Assembly (NCBI RefSeq): GCF_027923905.1
Contig: NZ_AP026966.1
Coordinates: forward strand, 3,597,001 to 3,661,000
Direction of reading: 5' to 3'
DNA: 64,000 bases
Source: Massilia varians
GTDB lineage: Bacteria > Pseudomonadota > Gammaproteobacteria > Burkholderiales > Burkholderiaceae_D
In this document: piece after piece, positions 32,319 through 41,182 of the stretch
How positions within the stretch are numbered: the first letter of the stretch is position 1
How the letters are laid out: every line of letters begins with the position of its first letter
Notes under the pieces: generated by a model
What the model was told of the DNA's origin: nothing
Seen by the model: only the letters and a program-made list of their open reading frames with translations
The model's database searches: none
Program-made: the position numbers and the translations under genes

Positions 32319-32917
32319 ATCAGGACCGATTCTTCGGGCAGGAGCGCCTGCGCGCCGGTCTTCAGTTCGCTGAAGACGATCTCGGTGCGGTCGCCGCCCT
32401 CGTCGACCATGCGGATGCTGCGCACGTAGGCGCCGCCTTCGAGCGTGATCGCCCCCACGGCGCGCGCCACGGCCGCGTTGCGGGCCTTCAACGCGACACG
32501 CCACGAGTCGCCGGCCACGCTGCCGTCGACCTCGAACAGGTTCTCCAGCTGGCCCAGGTCGCCGCCCAGCAGCGAGAACAGCACGCCATTGATCATGCGC
32601 ACGGTCGGTTCCTGGCTGGCGTCGAGGCGCATCGACACCCGCGAACCCTGCATGTGGACAATCTCGTCGCGCTTCAGGCGCAGGGTGTTCGGGAAGGGTT
32701 TCAGGGTGCGCCACAGCACCCCCTTGCCGGCGACGACGCAGAAGCGTCCGCTGGAGAGCAAGGGTTTCTTCATGCCGGCCAGCTGCTTGGTCTGCTCGAA
32801 GCGGCCGCACAGCTGCTCCGGCTTGGCCAGCATGGACTGGATCTGGGCCACTGGCGCGGCCGCCTGCGCCGTGGCGCCGGCCGCGGCAAGGATGAGGGTG
32901 ACGAGGATGCGTTTCAT
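32315..32917 (-). CDS. LolA-like periplasmic carrier
   Basis: 200 residues, with signal peptide MKRILVTLILAAAGATAQA. The mature chain has the LolA-like half barrel: LCGRFEQTKQLAGMKKPLLS, GVLWRTLKPFPNTLRL. It likely ferries a lipidic product from the MMPL exporter to the DUF3261 lipoprotein. The ATG at 32917 overlaps the thioesterase stop by 4 bases. Confidence 0.85.
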   Translation of the reverse strand: MKRILVTLILAAAGATAQAAAPVAQIQSMLAKPEQLCGRFEQTKQLAGMKKPLLSSGRFCVVAGKGVLWRTLKPFPNTLRLKRDEIVHMQGSRVSMRLDASQEPTVRMINGVLFSLLGGDLGQLENLFEVDGSVAGDSWRVALKARNAAVARAVGAITLEGGAYVRSIRMVDEGGDRTEIVFSELKTGAQALLPEESVLM

Positions 32918-33348
32918 GGGGCCTCTACGGCGAGCTTCTCGAACAGGATGGCCGGCGAGGCGAAGCACATCTCGCCGGTCTTGAGGTCAACCGCGACCTG
33001 GGTGGTGCTTGCCTTGTTGAGGCGCTTGCCGCTCGCGGCATCAAGGATGAGGTAATCGATGCGCAAGCGGTTCTCCCACTCGACGATTTCGGCGCGTAGC
33101 AGCAGGCGCTGGCCGAATGCGGCCGGCCCGGCATAGCGCAGGTTCATCTCGATGATCGGCCACATGTAGCCGGAGTCGCGCATCTCCTGGTAGTTGTAGC
33201 CGATCTTGTCGAGCAGCGCGCAGCGCGCCACCTCGAGGTACTTGACGTAGTTGCCGTGCCAGACGATCTGCATCGGGTCGAGGTCGAAGAACTGCACCTG
33301 CAGCTCGACCTCGGCCCACCAGCGGCTGGGCGTCTTCGCTTTACGCAT
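32914..33348 (-). CDS. Acyl thioesterase (4-hydroxybenzoyl-CoA thioesterase fold)
   Basis: 144 residues, hotdog fold. FFDLDPMQIVWHGNYVKYLE contains the catalytic aspartate (Asp in DLDPMQIVWHG) and the family helix. It may release or edit acyl chains on the aryl polyene ACPs. It overlaps the ammonia-lyase gene stop by 8 bases. Confidence 0.88.
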   Translation of the reverse strand: MRKAKTPSRWWAEVELQVQFFDLDPMQIVWHGNYVKYLEVARCALLDKIGYNYQEMRDSGYMWPIIEMNLRYAGPAAFGQRLLLRAEIVEWENRLRIDYLILDAASGKRLNKASTTQVAVDLKTGEMCFASPAILFEKLAVEAP

Positions 33349-34900
33349 ACAGGCTCCAGGCCTGGTCGCGGATGCGGCCCAGCAGCAGCTTGAGGTCCGG
33401 ATCGAGGCGGCGGTCCTCGATCACCGGCGCCACGTCCTGGCCCAGCAGCTCGAGCATGCGCGCCAGCGGCGCCGGCAGCACCTTGCCGGCGTCGACGCGC
33501 TGGCGCAGCCACACGCCCTGGCGTACCGTGATCAGGAGGCTTGCCGCCACCTGCTCGGTCAGTTCCAGCACGCGCAGGCAGTCGCGCGCGGCGATCGTGC
33601 CCATGCTGACCTTGTCCTGGTTGTGGCATTCGGTCGAGCGCGAGAACACCGAGGCCGGCATGGTCAGCTTCAGGGCTTCGGCGGTCCAGGCCGAGGCGCT
33701 GATCTGCAGCGCCTTGAGGCCGTGGCTGATCGGGGCGCGCGCGCCCTGCATGCCCGACAGGTTGGCCGGCAGGCCGGCGTTGTAGCGCGCATCCACCAGC
33801 AGCGCCATCTGGCGGTCGAGCAGGTCGGCCAGGTTGGCAACCGCGTTCTTCATGCCGTCCATCGCGAAAGCGATGTGGCCGCCGTAGAAGTGGCCGCCGT
33901 GCAGCACGCGCTCGCCGTCGGCGTCGATGATCGGGTTGTCGTTGGCGCTATTGAGCTCGTTCTCGATCGACGCGCGGAAGAACGGCAGCGCATCGGCCAG
34001 CACGCCGATCACATGCGGCGCGCAGCGGATCGAATAGCGGTCCTGCAGGCGCTTGCCGTTGCGCTCGAGCTGGCCGGCATACTCCAGGTCCTGGCGCAGC
34101 CAGGCCGCCACGCCCTGCATGCCGGCATGCGGCTTGACCGAGAACAGGGTCTCGTCGAAGTGGTGATCGTTGCCGTCCAGGGCGAACGAAGCCAGCGCGG
34201 TGATGCGGGTGACCAGGCGCGCCAGGTAGTCGGCGCGGTCCCAGGCCAGGCAGGCCAGGCCGGTCATGACGGCGGTGCCGTTCATGATCGCCAGCCCTTC
34301 CTTCGGGCGCAGGCGCAGCGGCGTGATGCCGGCGTCAAGCAGCGCCTGCGCCGCCGCGACCGGCACGCCATCGCGCAGCACTTCGCGCTCGCCGCACAGC
34401 ACCGCCGCCAGATAGGACAGCGGGGTCAGGTCGCCGCTGGCGCCGACCGAGCCTTCGCTCGGGATCAAGGGCAGCAGGCCGGCGTCGAACAAGCGCACGA
34501 TCTGTTCCAGCAGCCCCACGCTCACGCCGGAAAACCCCTTGGACAGCGAGGCCAGGCGCGCCGCCATCACGGCGCGGGTCTGCGCCGGATCGAGACAGGC
34601 GCCCAGGCCGCAGCCGTGGTAGGTGTAGAGGTGATGCGGCAGCTCGGCCACCAGCTCGAGCGGCACCGCCACCGTGCACGAGTCGCCATAGCCGGTGGTG
34701 ACGCCGTAGATCGTGCCGTCCTCGCGCAGCAGGCGGTCGAGGAAATCGGCGCCTTTCGCGATCGCGGCGCGGAAGGCCGGATCGTCCGACAAGGCGGGAT
34801 GCGCCGTGCCGCGCGCGATGGCGACGATGTCTTCCAGCGCCAGGCGCTCGCGGTCGAAGCGCACGGTGCGCCGGGAAGTCTTGAGGTCAGTGAGCTGCAT
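33341..34900 (-). CDS. Aromatic amino acid ammonia-lyase (HAL/PAL/TAL family)
   Basis: 519 residues. The Ala154-Ser155-Gly156 triad in SVGASGDLTPLSY forms the MIO electrophile. YGVTTGYG at 65-72 holds the catalytic tyrosine, and NSANDNPI the conserved asparagines. It removes ammonia from an aromatic amino acid, giving an acrylic acid such as 4-coumarate or cinnamate that could prime the polyene. The selectivity position usually read as HL (Tyr), FL (Phe) or SH (His) is Y94-H95 here, so the substrate is uncertain. ATG at 34900 chosen, since upstream codons do not match the family. Confidence 0.9.
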   Translation of the reverse strand: MQLTDLKTSRRTVRFDRERLALEDIVAIARGTAHPALSDDPAFRAAIAKGADFLDRLLREDGTIYGVTTGYGDSCTVAVPLELVAELPHHLYTYHGCGLGACLDPAQTRAVMAARLASLSKGFSGVSVGLLEQIVRLFDAGLLPLIPSEGSVGASGDLTPLSYLAAVLCGEREVLRDGVPVAAAQALLDAGITPLRLRPKEGLAIMNGTAVMTGLACLAWDRADYLARLVTRITALASFALDGNDHHFDETLFSVKPHAGMQGVAAWLRQDLEYAGQLERNGKRLQDRYSIRCAPHVIGVLADALPFFRASIENELNSANDNPIIDADGERVLHGGHFYGGHIAFAMDGMKNAVANLADLLDRQMALLVDARYNAGLPANLSGMQGARAPISHGLKALQISASAWTAEALKLTMPASVFSRSTECHNQDKVSMGTIAARDCLRVLELTEQVAASLLITVRQGVWLRQRVDAGKVLPAPLARMLELLGQDVAPVIEDRRLDPDLKLLLGRIRDQAWSLYA

Positions 34901-35837
34901 GGGGACGTTCCGAATCGGGTAGATGCCAAAAATCGTAGAAGTTGAACCACTCCAGCGGCGAGCACCTGGCATGGTGCTCGAGGCGCGCGGCGTATTCGCC
35001 CGCGAGTTCGGCCAGCGCGGCATCACGTCCGCGGCGCGGCAGGCGCACCTCCTCGCGCAGGCGTTCGAACTGCAGCGCGTAGCCCCCTTCCACCCGGATG
35101 GCGAACATCGCGTACAGCGGGCAGCCGAGCACCGAGGCCATCACGTAGGGGCCGACCGGGAAGGCGGCCGGCTGGCCCAGGAAGGGCGCGAGCGCCACCC
35201 GGCCGGCGCCTGATACCGGCACGCGATCGCCGGCGATGACGACGAACTCGCCTTGAGCGATGCGCTCGGACAGCTGCATCGCCATGGCCGGCGTCATCTC
35301 GGTCACCTGCATCAGGTTGAGCTGGCTGCGCGGATCGAGTTTGCCCAGCATGTCGTTGAAAGCCTGCGCATGGCGCGTGTGCACCAGCACCGTGATCCTC
35401 AAGCCCGGCGTGCGCAGCGACAGCGCCCGGCACAGGTCGAGGTTGCCCAGGTGCGAGCACACCAGCAGTGCGCCCTTGCCTTCGCGGATGCGCTGCCAGA
35501 GCGGATCGGCGCCAACCACCCGCACGCGCGAGAAGTCGAACTGGCCGCCCCACAGCAGCATCTTGTCGAGAATCGATTCGGCGAAGGCCTGGAAGTGGCG
35601 CAGCACCCCGAACAGGCCGGCGGGCCGGCCGATGCGGCGCAGGTAATCGTTGGAGACGCGGCGCGCGCGGCCCTGCGTGGCCACGTACCAGAACAGCACC
35701 GGCACCAGCAGCACGCGGAACGGCCAGCGCCCGAAAACCCGGCAGACCCAGAACAGCAGGCGCATGCCGGCCACGAAGCTGGCTTCGTTGATGGCGGCCC
35801 AGTGGCGGGTATCGGCGGAAGGATTCACGTGCGCCAT
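34887..35837 (-). CDS. LpxL/HtrB-like lysophospholipid acyltransferase
   Basis: 316 residues with one N-terminal membrane helix (about 20-50). The acyltransferase core has the HxxxxD-type SHLGNLDLCRAL and a later GEFVVIAGDRVPVSGAGRVA. It likely joins the polyene acyl chain to a lipid or sugar carrier, as related genes do in aryl polyene clusters. ATG 35837 is chosen; a GTG at 35828 overlaps the upstream stop (GTGA) and would give a protein three residues shorter. Overlaps the lyase start by 14 bases. Confidence 0.82.
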   Translation of the reverse strand: MAHVNPSADTRHWAAINEASFVAGMRLLFWVCRVFGRWPFRVLLVPVLFWYVATQGRARRVSNDYLRRIGRPAGLFGVLRHFQAFAESILDKMLLWGGQFDFSRVRVVGADPLWQRIREGKGALLVCSHLGNLDLCRALSLRTPGLRITVLVHTRHAQAFNDMLGKLDPRSQLNLMQVTEMTPAMAMQLSERIAQGEFVVIAGDRVPVSGAGRVALAPFLGQPAAFPVGPYVMASVLGCPLYAMFAIRVEGGYALQFERLREEVRLPRRGRDAALAELAGEYAARLEHHARCSPLEWFNFYDFWHLPDSERPHAAH

Positions 35838-36571
35838 CTGCGGACCAGCAGCGAAGGAATACGCGGCAGCATGCCGAAGAACAGGGCCACGTGCAGGCGC
35901 GTGATCAGGACGTTGTCGGTCCAGGCCTTGAAATGCGAGACCCCGTCCTCGGGATAGCCGACCTTGGTCGGCAGGTTGAGCACCGCCACGCCGTCCCAGT
36001 ACAGGCGCACCAGGATCTCGATGTCGAAGTTCATGCGCAGGCCGAGGCGGCGGCGCGCGGCGAGCGCCACGACCTGCGCCACCGGATACACGCGAAAGCC
36101 GCACATCGAATCGCGGATCGCCAGCGACAGCGTGTTGATCCAGACCCAGACGTGGGTCAGGTAGCGCGCGTACAGGCGCAGCGGCGGCACCGATTCGTCG
36201 TACACCGGGCAGCCGGCGACCACCGCCTGCGGCCGGGCGCGCGCGGCCTCGAGGAAGCGCGGGATGTCGGCGAGGTTGTGCTGGCCGTCGGCATCGACCT
36301 GCAGCACGTGGCTGTAGCCGTCGCGCGCGGCGCGCCGGAAGCCGGTCAGTACCGCGCCGCCCTTGCCCTGGTTGGCCGTATGCCGCTCCAGCACCACCCG
36401 CCCGCGGTGGGCTGCGGCCAGGGCGTCGAGCACGGCCGCGCAGTCCTGCGAGGAGCCGTCGTCCACCAGGATGCAGGGCAGACCGTGGGCCAGCACGCCG
36501 TCGACCACCTTGGCGATCGCGTGCTCGTGGTTGTAGACCGGGATGACAACGCAGGGATGGAAGGGCTTCAC
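35825..36571 (-). CDS. Family 2 glycosyltransferase
   Basis: 248 residues with the GT-A fold. Nucleotide-binding start VVIPVYNHEHAIAKVVDG and LVDDGSSQDCA; the DxD motif is in LQVDADGQHNL. Hydrophobic segments near 140-160 and the C-terminus suggest membrane contact, as in dolichyl-phosphate-mannose synthase-like enzymes. It probably adds a sugar to the lipid that carries the polyene. It lies 1 base after the methyltransferase stop. Confidence 0.85.
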   Translation of the reverse strand: MKPFHPCVVIPVYNHEHAIAKVVDGVLAHGLPCILVDDGSSQDCAAVLDALAAAHRGRVVLERHTANQGKGGAVLTGFRRAARDGYSHVLQVDADGQHNLADIPRFLEAARARPQAVVAGCPVYDESVPPLRLYARYLTHVWVWINTLSLAIRDSMCGFRVYPVAQVVALAARRRLGLRMNFDIEILVRLYWDGVAVLNLPTKVGYPEDGVSHFKAWTDNVLITRLHVALFFGMLPRIPSLLVRRWRT

Positions 36572-36572
36572 C

Positions 36573-37649
36573 TTAGTGCGCCCTCTCGAAACGCAGCAGC
36601 GAATGGCAGTAGCCGATGCCGTCGCGCGCGGTCACCAGCTTCAGGCCGGCGGCCTCGGCCAGCCGGATGTAGTCGGCGCTCTCGTAGACCTTGCTGTTAC
36701 CGCTCGCCATGACGTTGAAGTAAGGCGAGGTATTGATCAGGCAGTAGGCGGCGATGTCGTAGCGCTGGCGGTCCCAGAAGGTGTCGAGCACCAGCACCTG
36801 GCCGCGCGGGCCCAGGGCGCCCGCCACGCGCGCAAAGATGCTGGCAATCGCGGCTTCCGAAAAGCAGCTCAGGAACTGGCTCATCCACACCAGGTCCATG
36901 TCGCCCGGCAGCGTGGCGGCCTCGTCGAGCAGGTCGGTCGGGTGCAGGCTGGCACGGTCGCGCAGGCCCGCCTGGCGCAGCTTGTCCTCGGCCACGGCCA
37001 GTTGGCCCGGCAGGTCGACCAGGTGCAGGGCGACGCGCTCGTTGGCCGCCAGCGCGGCCAGGCTGAACTTGCCGGTGTTGGCGCCGATGTCCATCAGGCG
37101 GCGCGGACTCGTGGCGAACACGTCCGGCATGATCTCCGGGAAGGAGGTGTCGGAGTAGTAATGGTCGAAGGCGAGCCAGCTGGTGCGCGCCGGCTCCGGC
37201 AGCTGGGACAGGCCCTGGTACAGGGTCGGCCAGTCGCCGAACACCTTCAGGCCCAGCGGCTTCTCGGCGTCCAGCGTGTGTTCCAGCTCGAACAGCGCCT
37301 GGTAGCAGACGTCGTGGTTGAAATCGATGTTCACCTGGGTGATCGGGTCGGTCAGGACCACAAAGCCGGTCTTGTCCAGCACGTAGCGGCCCTGTTCCAG
37401 GTACACCACGCCGGCCGACAGGCAGGTCTCGAGCACCACCTTCAAGACGTAGGGCGTCCAGCGCCCGCTGGCAGCGAGCTGATCCACCGACAGGCCGGTG
37501 TCGCCGGCGTCCGCTATCGCCTGCAGCATGCCGCGCTTCCAGGCGAAGCGCACGCACTGGAACACAACCGGGGCAAAGGCGATCTTCTGGGCGTCGAAGC
37601 GGGCGTCGAATGCGCTCTGGCGCTCGGGCGAGAATTTTTTGTTCAGCAT
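36573..37649 (-). CDS. SAM-dependent O-methyltransferase-like enzyme
   Basis: 358 residues. An N-terminal helical dimerisation region (about 1-150) precedes a class I fold with motif I LMDIGANTGKFS (about 186-197), LVDLPGQ and the later LVLDTFWDRQRYD. Similar enzymes in aryl polyene clusters methylate the aryl head group. The exact acceptor cannot be seen. It follows the ligase gene by 7 bases. Confidence 0.85.
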   Translation of the reverse strand: MLNKKFSPERQSAFDARFDAQKIAFAPVVFQCVRFAWKRGMLQAIADAGDTGLSVDQLAASGRWTPYVLKVVLETCLSAGVVYLEQGRYVLDKTGFVVLTDPITQVNIDFNHDVCYQALFELEHTLDAEKPLGLKVFGDWPTLYQGLSQLPEPARTSWLAFDHYYSDTSFPEIMPDVFATSPRRLMDIGANTGKFSLAALAANERVALHLVDLPGQLAVAEDKLRQAGLRDRASLHPTDLLDEAATLPGDMDLVWMSQFLSCFSEAAIASIFARVAGALGPRGQVLVLDTFWDRQRYDIAAYCLINTSPYFNVMASGNSKVYESADYIRLAEAAGLKLVTARDGIGYCHSLLRFERAH

Positions 37650-37656
37650 GCTCGGT

Positions 37657-39327
37657 CTAGGTCAGGAGGATGCGGCCGCTGGCGTGGGCGCCGGCGTCCG
37701 AGAAATAGCGGAAATGGAGCTGGCCCTTGACCGCGTCGTGCAGCAGCTCGAGCCGCACCGGGCGCTCCGGGCGGATCATCTGCTGGAACTTGAGCGCATT
37801 GATGCCGCCGAACGCGGCCCCGAGGCCGAAATGCTCGCGGCCATAATGGATCGCCCAGTCCACCTGCACCACGCCCGGCAGTACCGGGGCGACGCTGAAG
37901 TGGCCGTCGAAGTACAGCAGGTCCGCGGGAACGCTCAGCTCCAGCAGCACGCGCGCAGGCGCCTGCTCCAGCAGGCATACCCGCGGGAAGCGCGGCCGCT
38001 CTTCCAGCAGGGCCAGCAGCGCCGCCTGGGTGGTCTTGCCCTGTGCATTCACCGGCATGCGTGGCAGGAAGCGCCAGCGGCGCGGCAGCGCCACCGCCTC
38101 GATGCTGCGGCCGAGCTGCGCGCGCAGGCGTGCGCTGAGCGCGGCGCGCCCCTCGTCGCCAAGTATCGCCTGCCCTGCTGCGCTGGGCACCACGAAGGCG
38201 GCCAGCAACTGGCGTCCGGGCGCGGGCAGCGGCACCACCCGCGCTTCGCTGGCCAGGCTAGTGCCCAGCAGCGCGGCTTCGATGGCGTCGAGCGAGATGC
38301 GCTTTTCCTCGATCTTGACGATGCGGTCGGCGCGTCCGCGCAGCAGGAAGCCGCCGCTGGCCGCTTCGGCGCGGTCGGCCAGGCGCTGCCAGCCAATGGG
38401 GCCGGCATAGTCCGACTGCACTTCGAGCAGGCCGCCGGCAGCGAGGCGCCAGCGCACCCCGGGCAGCGGCTGCCAGGCTTCCCCTTGCGGGCGGCGGCGC
38501 CAGGCGACGCCGCCGGTTTCCGAGCTGCCGTAGACTTCGATCGGCGCCTGTCCCAGCAGCGCGCCGGCATGGCTTGATGCGTCCTGTTTCAGCATGCCGC
38601 CGGACGAGAACACGGCGCGCAGCTGGCGCGCGGCGCCGCGCCAGTCGAGGTGTTCCGGCAGCCGCTTCAGGTGGGCCGGACTGGCCAGCAGCACGCAGGG
38701 GCGCTCCGCCAGCGCGGGGGCCAGGCTTTCGGGGAATTCGTGGCGCGCCGCGTGCAGCGGGCGGCCCTGGGCCAGCGGCCACAGGATGCGGAACAGCAGG
38801 CCGTAGATGTGCTGGTGCGAGACGGTCGAAACGACGGCGGCCGCGCCCAGGCTGGGCCCGAACTGGAGTTCCAGCGCGGCGACCTCGCTGGTCAGCTGCG
38901 ACAGCCGCTTCGGGATCGGCAGCGGCGCGCCGGTGCTGCCCGAGGTGAACACCACCAGCGCCGGGAATCTGGGCGCGGGGGGCGTCCACTGGTCCTGCCA
39001 GTCGTCGCCGGCAAGCGGGGCCTGGCCCTCGGGGAAAGCGCCCCAGAAGGCGCCGACCCGCTCACCCAGTGCCGCACAGGTCGCCGGCAGCGCATCGGCG
39101 CCGAGCCAGACGGTCTTCCCCGACAGCCAGGCGCCCAGCAGGCCGGCTGCGAATTCGAGGCTGTCCTCGTGGTACAGGGCCACCTGGCTGGCTGGCGTAC
39201 GCTGGCCGAGCGCGGTCCAGGCGCGCACGCGCGCGAGCAAGGCGCCGTGCGGCACGGGGACGCCGTCGCGCCAGCCTGCCAGGGCCTCGGACGAACGGGT
39301 GGCGATTCGGTGGAACAGCTCAGGCAT
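37657..39327 (-). CDS. Acyl-ACP ligase fused to an ApeI-like dehydratase
   Basis: 556 residues in two parts. Residues 1-440 are an AMP-forming acyl ligase with the ATP loop VFTSGSTGAP at 126-135, YGSSETGG and LLRGRADRIVKIEEKR, ending with the K-containing MPVNAQGKTTQ. Residues about 450-556 form a hotdog dehydratase with YFDGHFSVAPVLPGVVQ. The ligase should load the aromatic acid onto an ACP. The dehydratase pairs with the separate ApeP-like protein to remove water after ketoreduction. In many clusters these are two genes; here they are one chain. Confidence 0.87.
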   Translation of the reverse strand: MPELFHRIATRSSEALAGWRDGVPVPHGALLARVRAWTALGQRTPASQVALYHEDSLEFAAGLLGAWLSGKTVWLGADALPATCAALGERVGAFWGAFPEGQAPLAGDDWQDQWTPPAPRFPALVVFTSGSTGAPLPIPKRLSQLTSEVAALELQFGPSLGAAAVVSTVSHQHIYGLLFRILWPLAQGRPLHAARHEFPESLAPALAERPCVLLASPAHLKRLPEHLDWRGAARQLRAVFSSGGMLKQDASSHAGALLGQAPIEVYGSSETGGVAWRRRPQGEAWQPLPGVRWRLAAGGLLEVQSDYAGPIGWQRLADRAEAASGGFLLRGRADRIVKIEEKRISLDAIEAALLGTSLASEARVVPLPAPGRQLLAAFVVPSAAGQAILGDEGRAALSARLRAQLGRSIEAVALPRRWRFLPRMPVNAQGKTTQAALLALLEERPRFPRVCLLEQAPARVLLELSVPADLLYFDGHFSVAPVLPGVVQVDWAIHYGREHFGLGAAFGGINALKFQQMIRPERPVRLELLHDAVKGQLHFRYFSDAGAHASGRILLT

Positions 39328-39865
39328 GGTGCAACCGCTTGAAACGCATGCGCAGCAGGTATTCCCCGCCGAACATCAGGCCCATCAGGATGTAGGCGAT
39401 TACGCCGTTGTACAGCGACCAGACCGCGCTTGTGGCGAACAACGCCGTGCCCAGGGCCGCCGCGCCGTTCAGGACGAAGAACACGCACCAGGCCTGGGTC
39501 ACGCGCCGCGTGTACGCGACGCCGGCCGGCGGCAGGGCCGGTTCGCGCAGGCGCGCCAGGCGTTCGACGACCGGCATGCCGGACACCAGGCTGGCGCCGA
39601 AGGCGGCCAGCAAGGCGCCATTGACCAAGACCGGATAGAGCTTGAGCGGCAGCACGGCGTTCGAGCCGACCGCCAGCGCCACCAGCAGCAGGGCCCCGCC
39701 GGCGGTCCAGCGCGCCGTGCTGCTCAAGCGCAACATCGGCAGGCGCGTGGCCGCCGCCAGCAGCAGCAGTCCCGCCAGCCAGCGCGGTTCGACGCGCTCC
39801 TGGCCGAACCAGATCGCCAGCGGATAGGCCAGCGTCAGCGCGGCCGCCAGGGCGTTCCAGAACAC
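39320..39865 (-). CDS. COG4648-type membrane protein
   Basis: 181 residues with about five hydrophobic helices and short charged loops. The order and size match the membrane protein found beside the ACPs in aryl polyene clusters, whose role is unknown. A GTG start is used, 5 bases after the ACP stop. It overlaps the ligase start by 8 bases. Confidence 0.78.
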   Translation of the reverse strand: MFWNALAAALTLAYPLAIWFGQERVEPRWLAGLLLLAAATRLPMLRLSSTARWTAGGALLLVALAVGSNAVLPLKLYPVLVNGALLAAFGASLVSGMPVVERLARLREPALPPAGVAYTRRVTQAWCVFFVLNGAAALGTALFATSAVWSLYNGVIAYILMGLMFGGEYLLRMRFKRLHHA

Positions 39866-39869
39866 CGGG

Positions 39870-40142
39870 TCAGGCCGCCTGCTCTTCGGCCAGGCCGGCG
39901 AGCGCGTCCACCACGTCCCCGATGGTGCGGATGGTCTTGAACACCTCCGGCTGCAGGCGCTTGCCGGTCATCTGCTTGAGCTTCACGGCCAGGTCGACGG
40001 CGTCGATGCTGTCGATGTCGAGGTCGGCGTACAGGTTGGACGCCGGGCTCAGGGACGCGCGGTCGAGCTCGAACATGTCCGCCAGCAGGTCGGCGACCCA
40101 GGTGAACAGTTCGTCGCGGTTCATGTCGTTGATGCTTACCAT
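39870..40142 (-). CDS. Acyl carrier protein (ACP 1)
   Basis: 90 residues, acidic four-helix ACP with the phosphopantetheine serine S45 in LDIDSIDAVDLA. The second of two ATGs (40142) is chosen, because the strong AAGGAGG site lies 8 bases upstream of it and only 2 from the first. It carries intermediates of the aryl polyene chain. Confidence 0.9.
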   Translation of the reverse strand: MVSINDMNRDELFTWVADLLADMFELDRASLSPASNLYADLDIDSIDAVDLAVKLKQMTGKRLQPEVFKTIRTIGDVVDALAGLAEEQAA

Positions 40143-40161
40143 GGCCATAGCCTCCTTACCC

Positions 40162-40416
40162 TTACTTTTTTCGGTTCGTTTCAATCATCGCGGCCAGTGC
40201 GCGCACCGAGGCGAAATGGCGGCGGGTTTCCTGGGATTCGGCCGCCAGGGTGATGCCGTAGCGCTTCTGCAGCGCCACGCCGATCTCGAGGGCGTCGATC
40301 GAATCGAGCCCCAGGCCCTCCACGAAGAGCGGCGCGTCGCTGTCGATGTCGCCGGGGGCGAGGTCCTCGAGCTGCAGGACGTCGATGATCAGTGCTTTCA
40401 CTTCTTGTTCAAGCAT
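40162..40416 (-). CDS. Acyl carrier protein (ACP 2)
   Basis: 84 residues with the modified serine S39 in GLGLDSIDALEI. Aryl polyene systems typically use two ACPs, one for the aryl starter and one for the chain. The sequence does not show which is which. It overlaps the acyltransferase stop by 8 bases. Confidence 0.9.
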   Translation of the reverse strand: MLEQEVKALIIDVLQLEDLAPGDIDSDAPLFVEGLGLDSIDALEIGVALQKRYGITLAAESQETRRHFASVRALAAMIETNRKK

Positions 40417-41182
40417 GGTGCTGGCCTTCTTTCATAAAGAGCTGTTGCAGGTATTCTGTGAGGCGGCGCGCCGCCACGACCTCGCTCATGGCGCCGCTGC
40501 GGTAACTGTCCACGCCGATGTCGTCCCCGACCTCGATCCGGAAATGCGCCTGGCGCGGCGGGACGTGCCACCACTTGTCGCCCTTGCCCAGCGTCGGCGG
40601 CTCGCAGCGGATCAGGACCGGCGTGATCGGACGGGCGCCGCGCACCGCGACGTTCGCGGCGCCGCGCTTGAGTTCGGGCGTGCCGTCGCGCGGGGTGCGC
40701 GTGCCTTCCGGGAAGATGATCAGGTTGCCGCCGGAGCGCAGCGAGGCGATGCAGTCGTCGATCAGTGCGGGGCCGCGGTCGTTGCAGATGTAGCCTGCCG
40801 CGCGTACCGGCCCGCGCGTAAAGGGGTTGTTCCACAGCGCACCCTTGACGATGCAGTCGGCGTTCGGCACGAAGGCGATCAGGAATACGGTATCGATCAG
40901 GGTCGGGTGGTTGGCCAGGATCAGCTGGCCCCGGCGTTCGAGCTTGTCCAGCCCGCGTACCTCGTAGCGCAGCACGCCGAGTCCGCGCATGACGCCCACG
41001 AAGGCCCGGAAGCTGGCGCGGATCGTGGCGCGCGCGGCGCGCCGGCGCGCTTCGGGGGCGCGGATGCACAGGGCCAGCAGCGGGAAGACGATCACGCGCA
41101 GGAGCAGGCCGCCGATGCCGAACAGCGCGAAACTCAGGCCGGTGGCGAACACGCGCCAGGCATGGTCCAGCCTAGCCCTCAT
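40409..41182 (-). CDS. 1-acylglycerol-3-phosphate-type acyltransferase
   Basis: 257 residues. Membrane helix at about 10-40; the acyltransferase motifs NHPTLIDT (HxxxxD) and IIFPEGTRTP (glycerophosphate-binding) are clear. It resembles PlsC-like enzymes and the acyltransferase typical of aryl polyene clusters. It may transfer acyl chains onto the polyene's lipid anchor. The ATG at 41182 overlaps the upstream stop by 11 bases. Confidence 0.87.
   Translation of the reverse strand: MRARLDHAWRVFATGLSFALFGIGGLLLRVIVFPLLALCIRAPEARRRAARATIRASFRAFVGVMRGLGVLRYEVRGLDKLERRGQLILANHPTLIDTVFLIAFVPNADCIVKGALWNNPFTRGPVRAAGYICNDRGPALIDDCIASLRSGGNLIIFPEGTRTPRDGTPELKRGAANVAVRGARPITPVLIRCEPPTLGKGDKWWHVPPRQAHFRIEVGDDIGVDSYRSGAMSEVVAARRLTEYLQQLFMKEGQHHA

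Noticed and set aside
29514..32429. Long plus-strand frame opposite the MMPL exporter
   Set aside because: Antisense shadow of the exporter, with QQ- and HR-rich low complexity and no motif.
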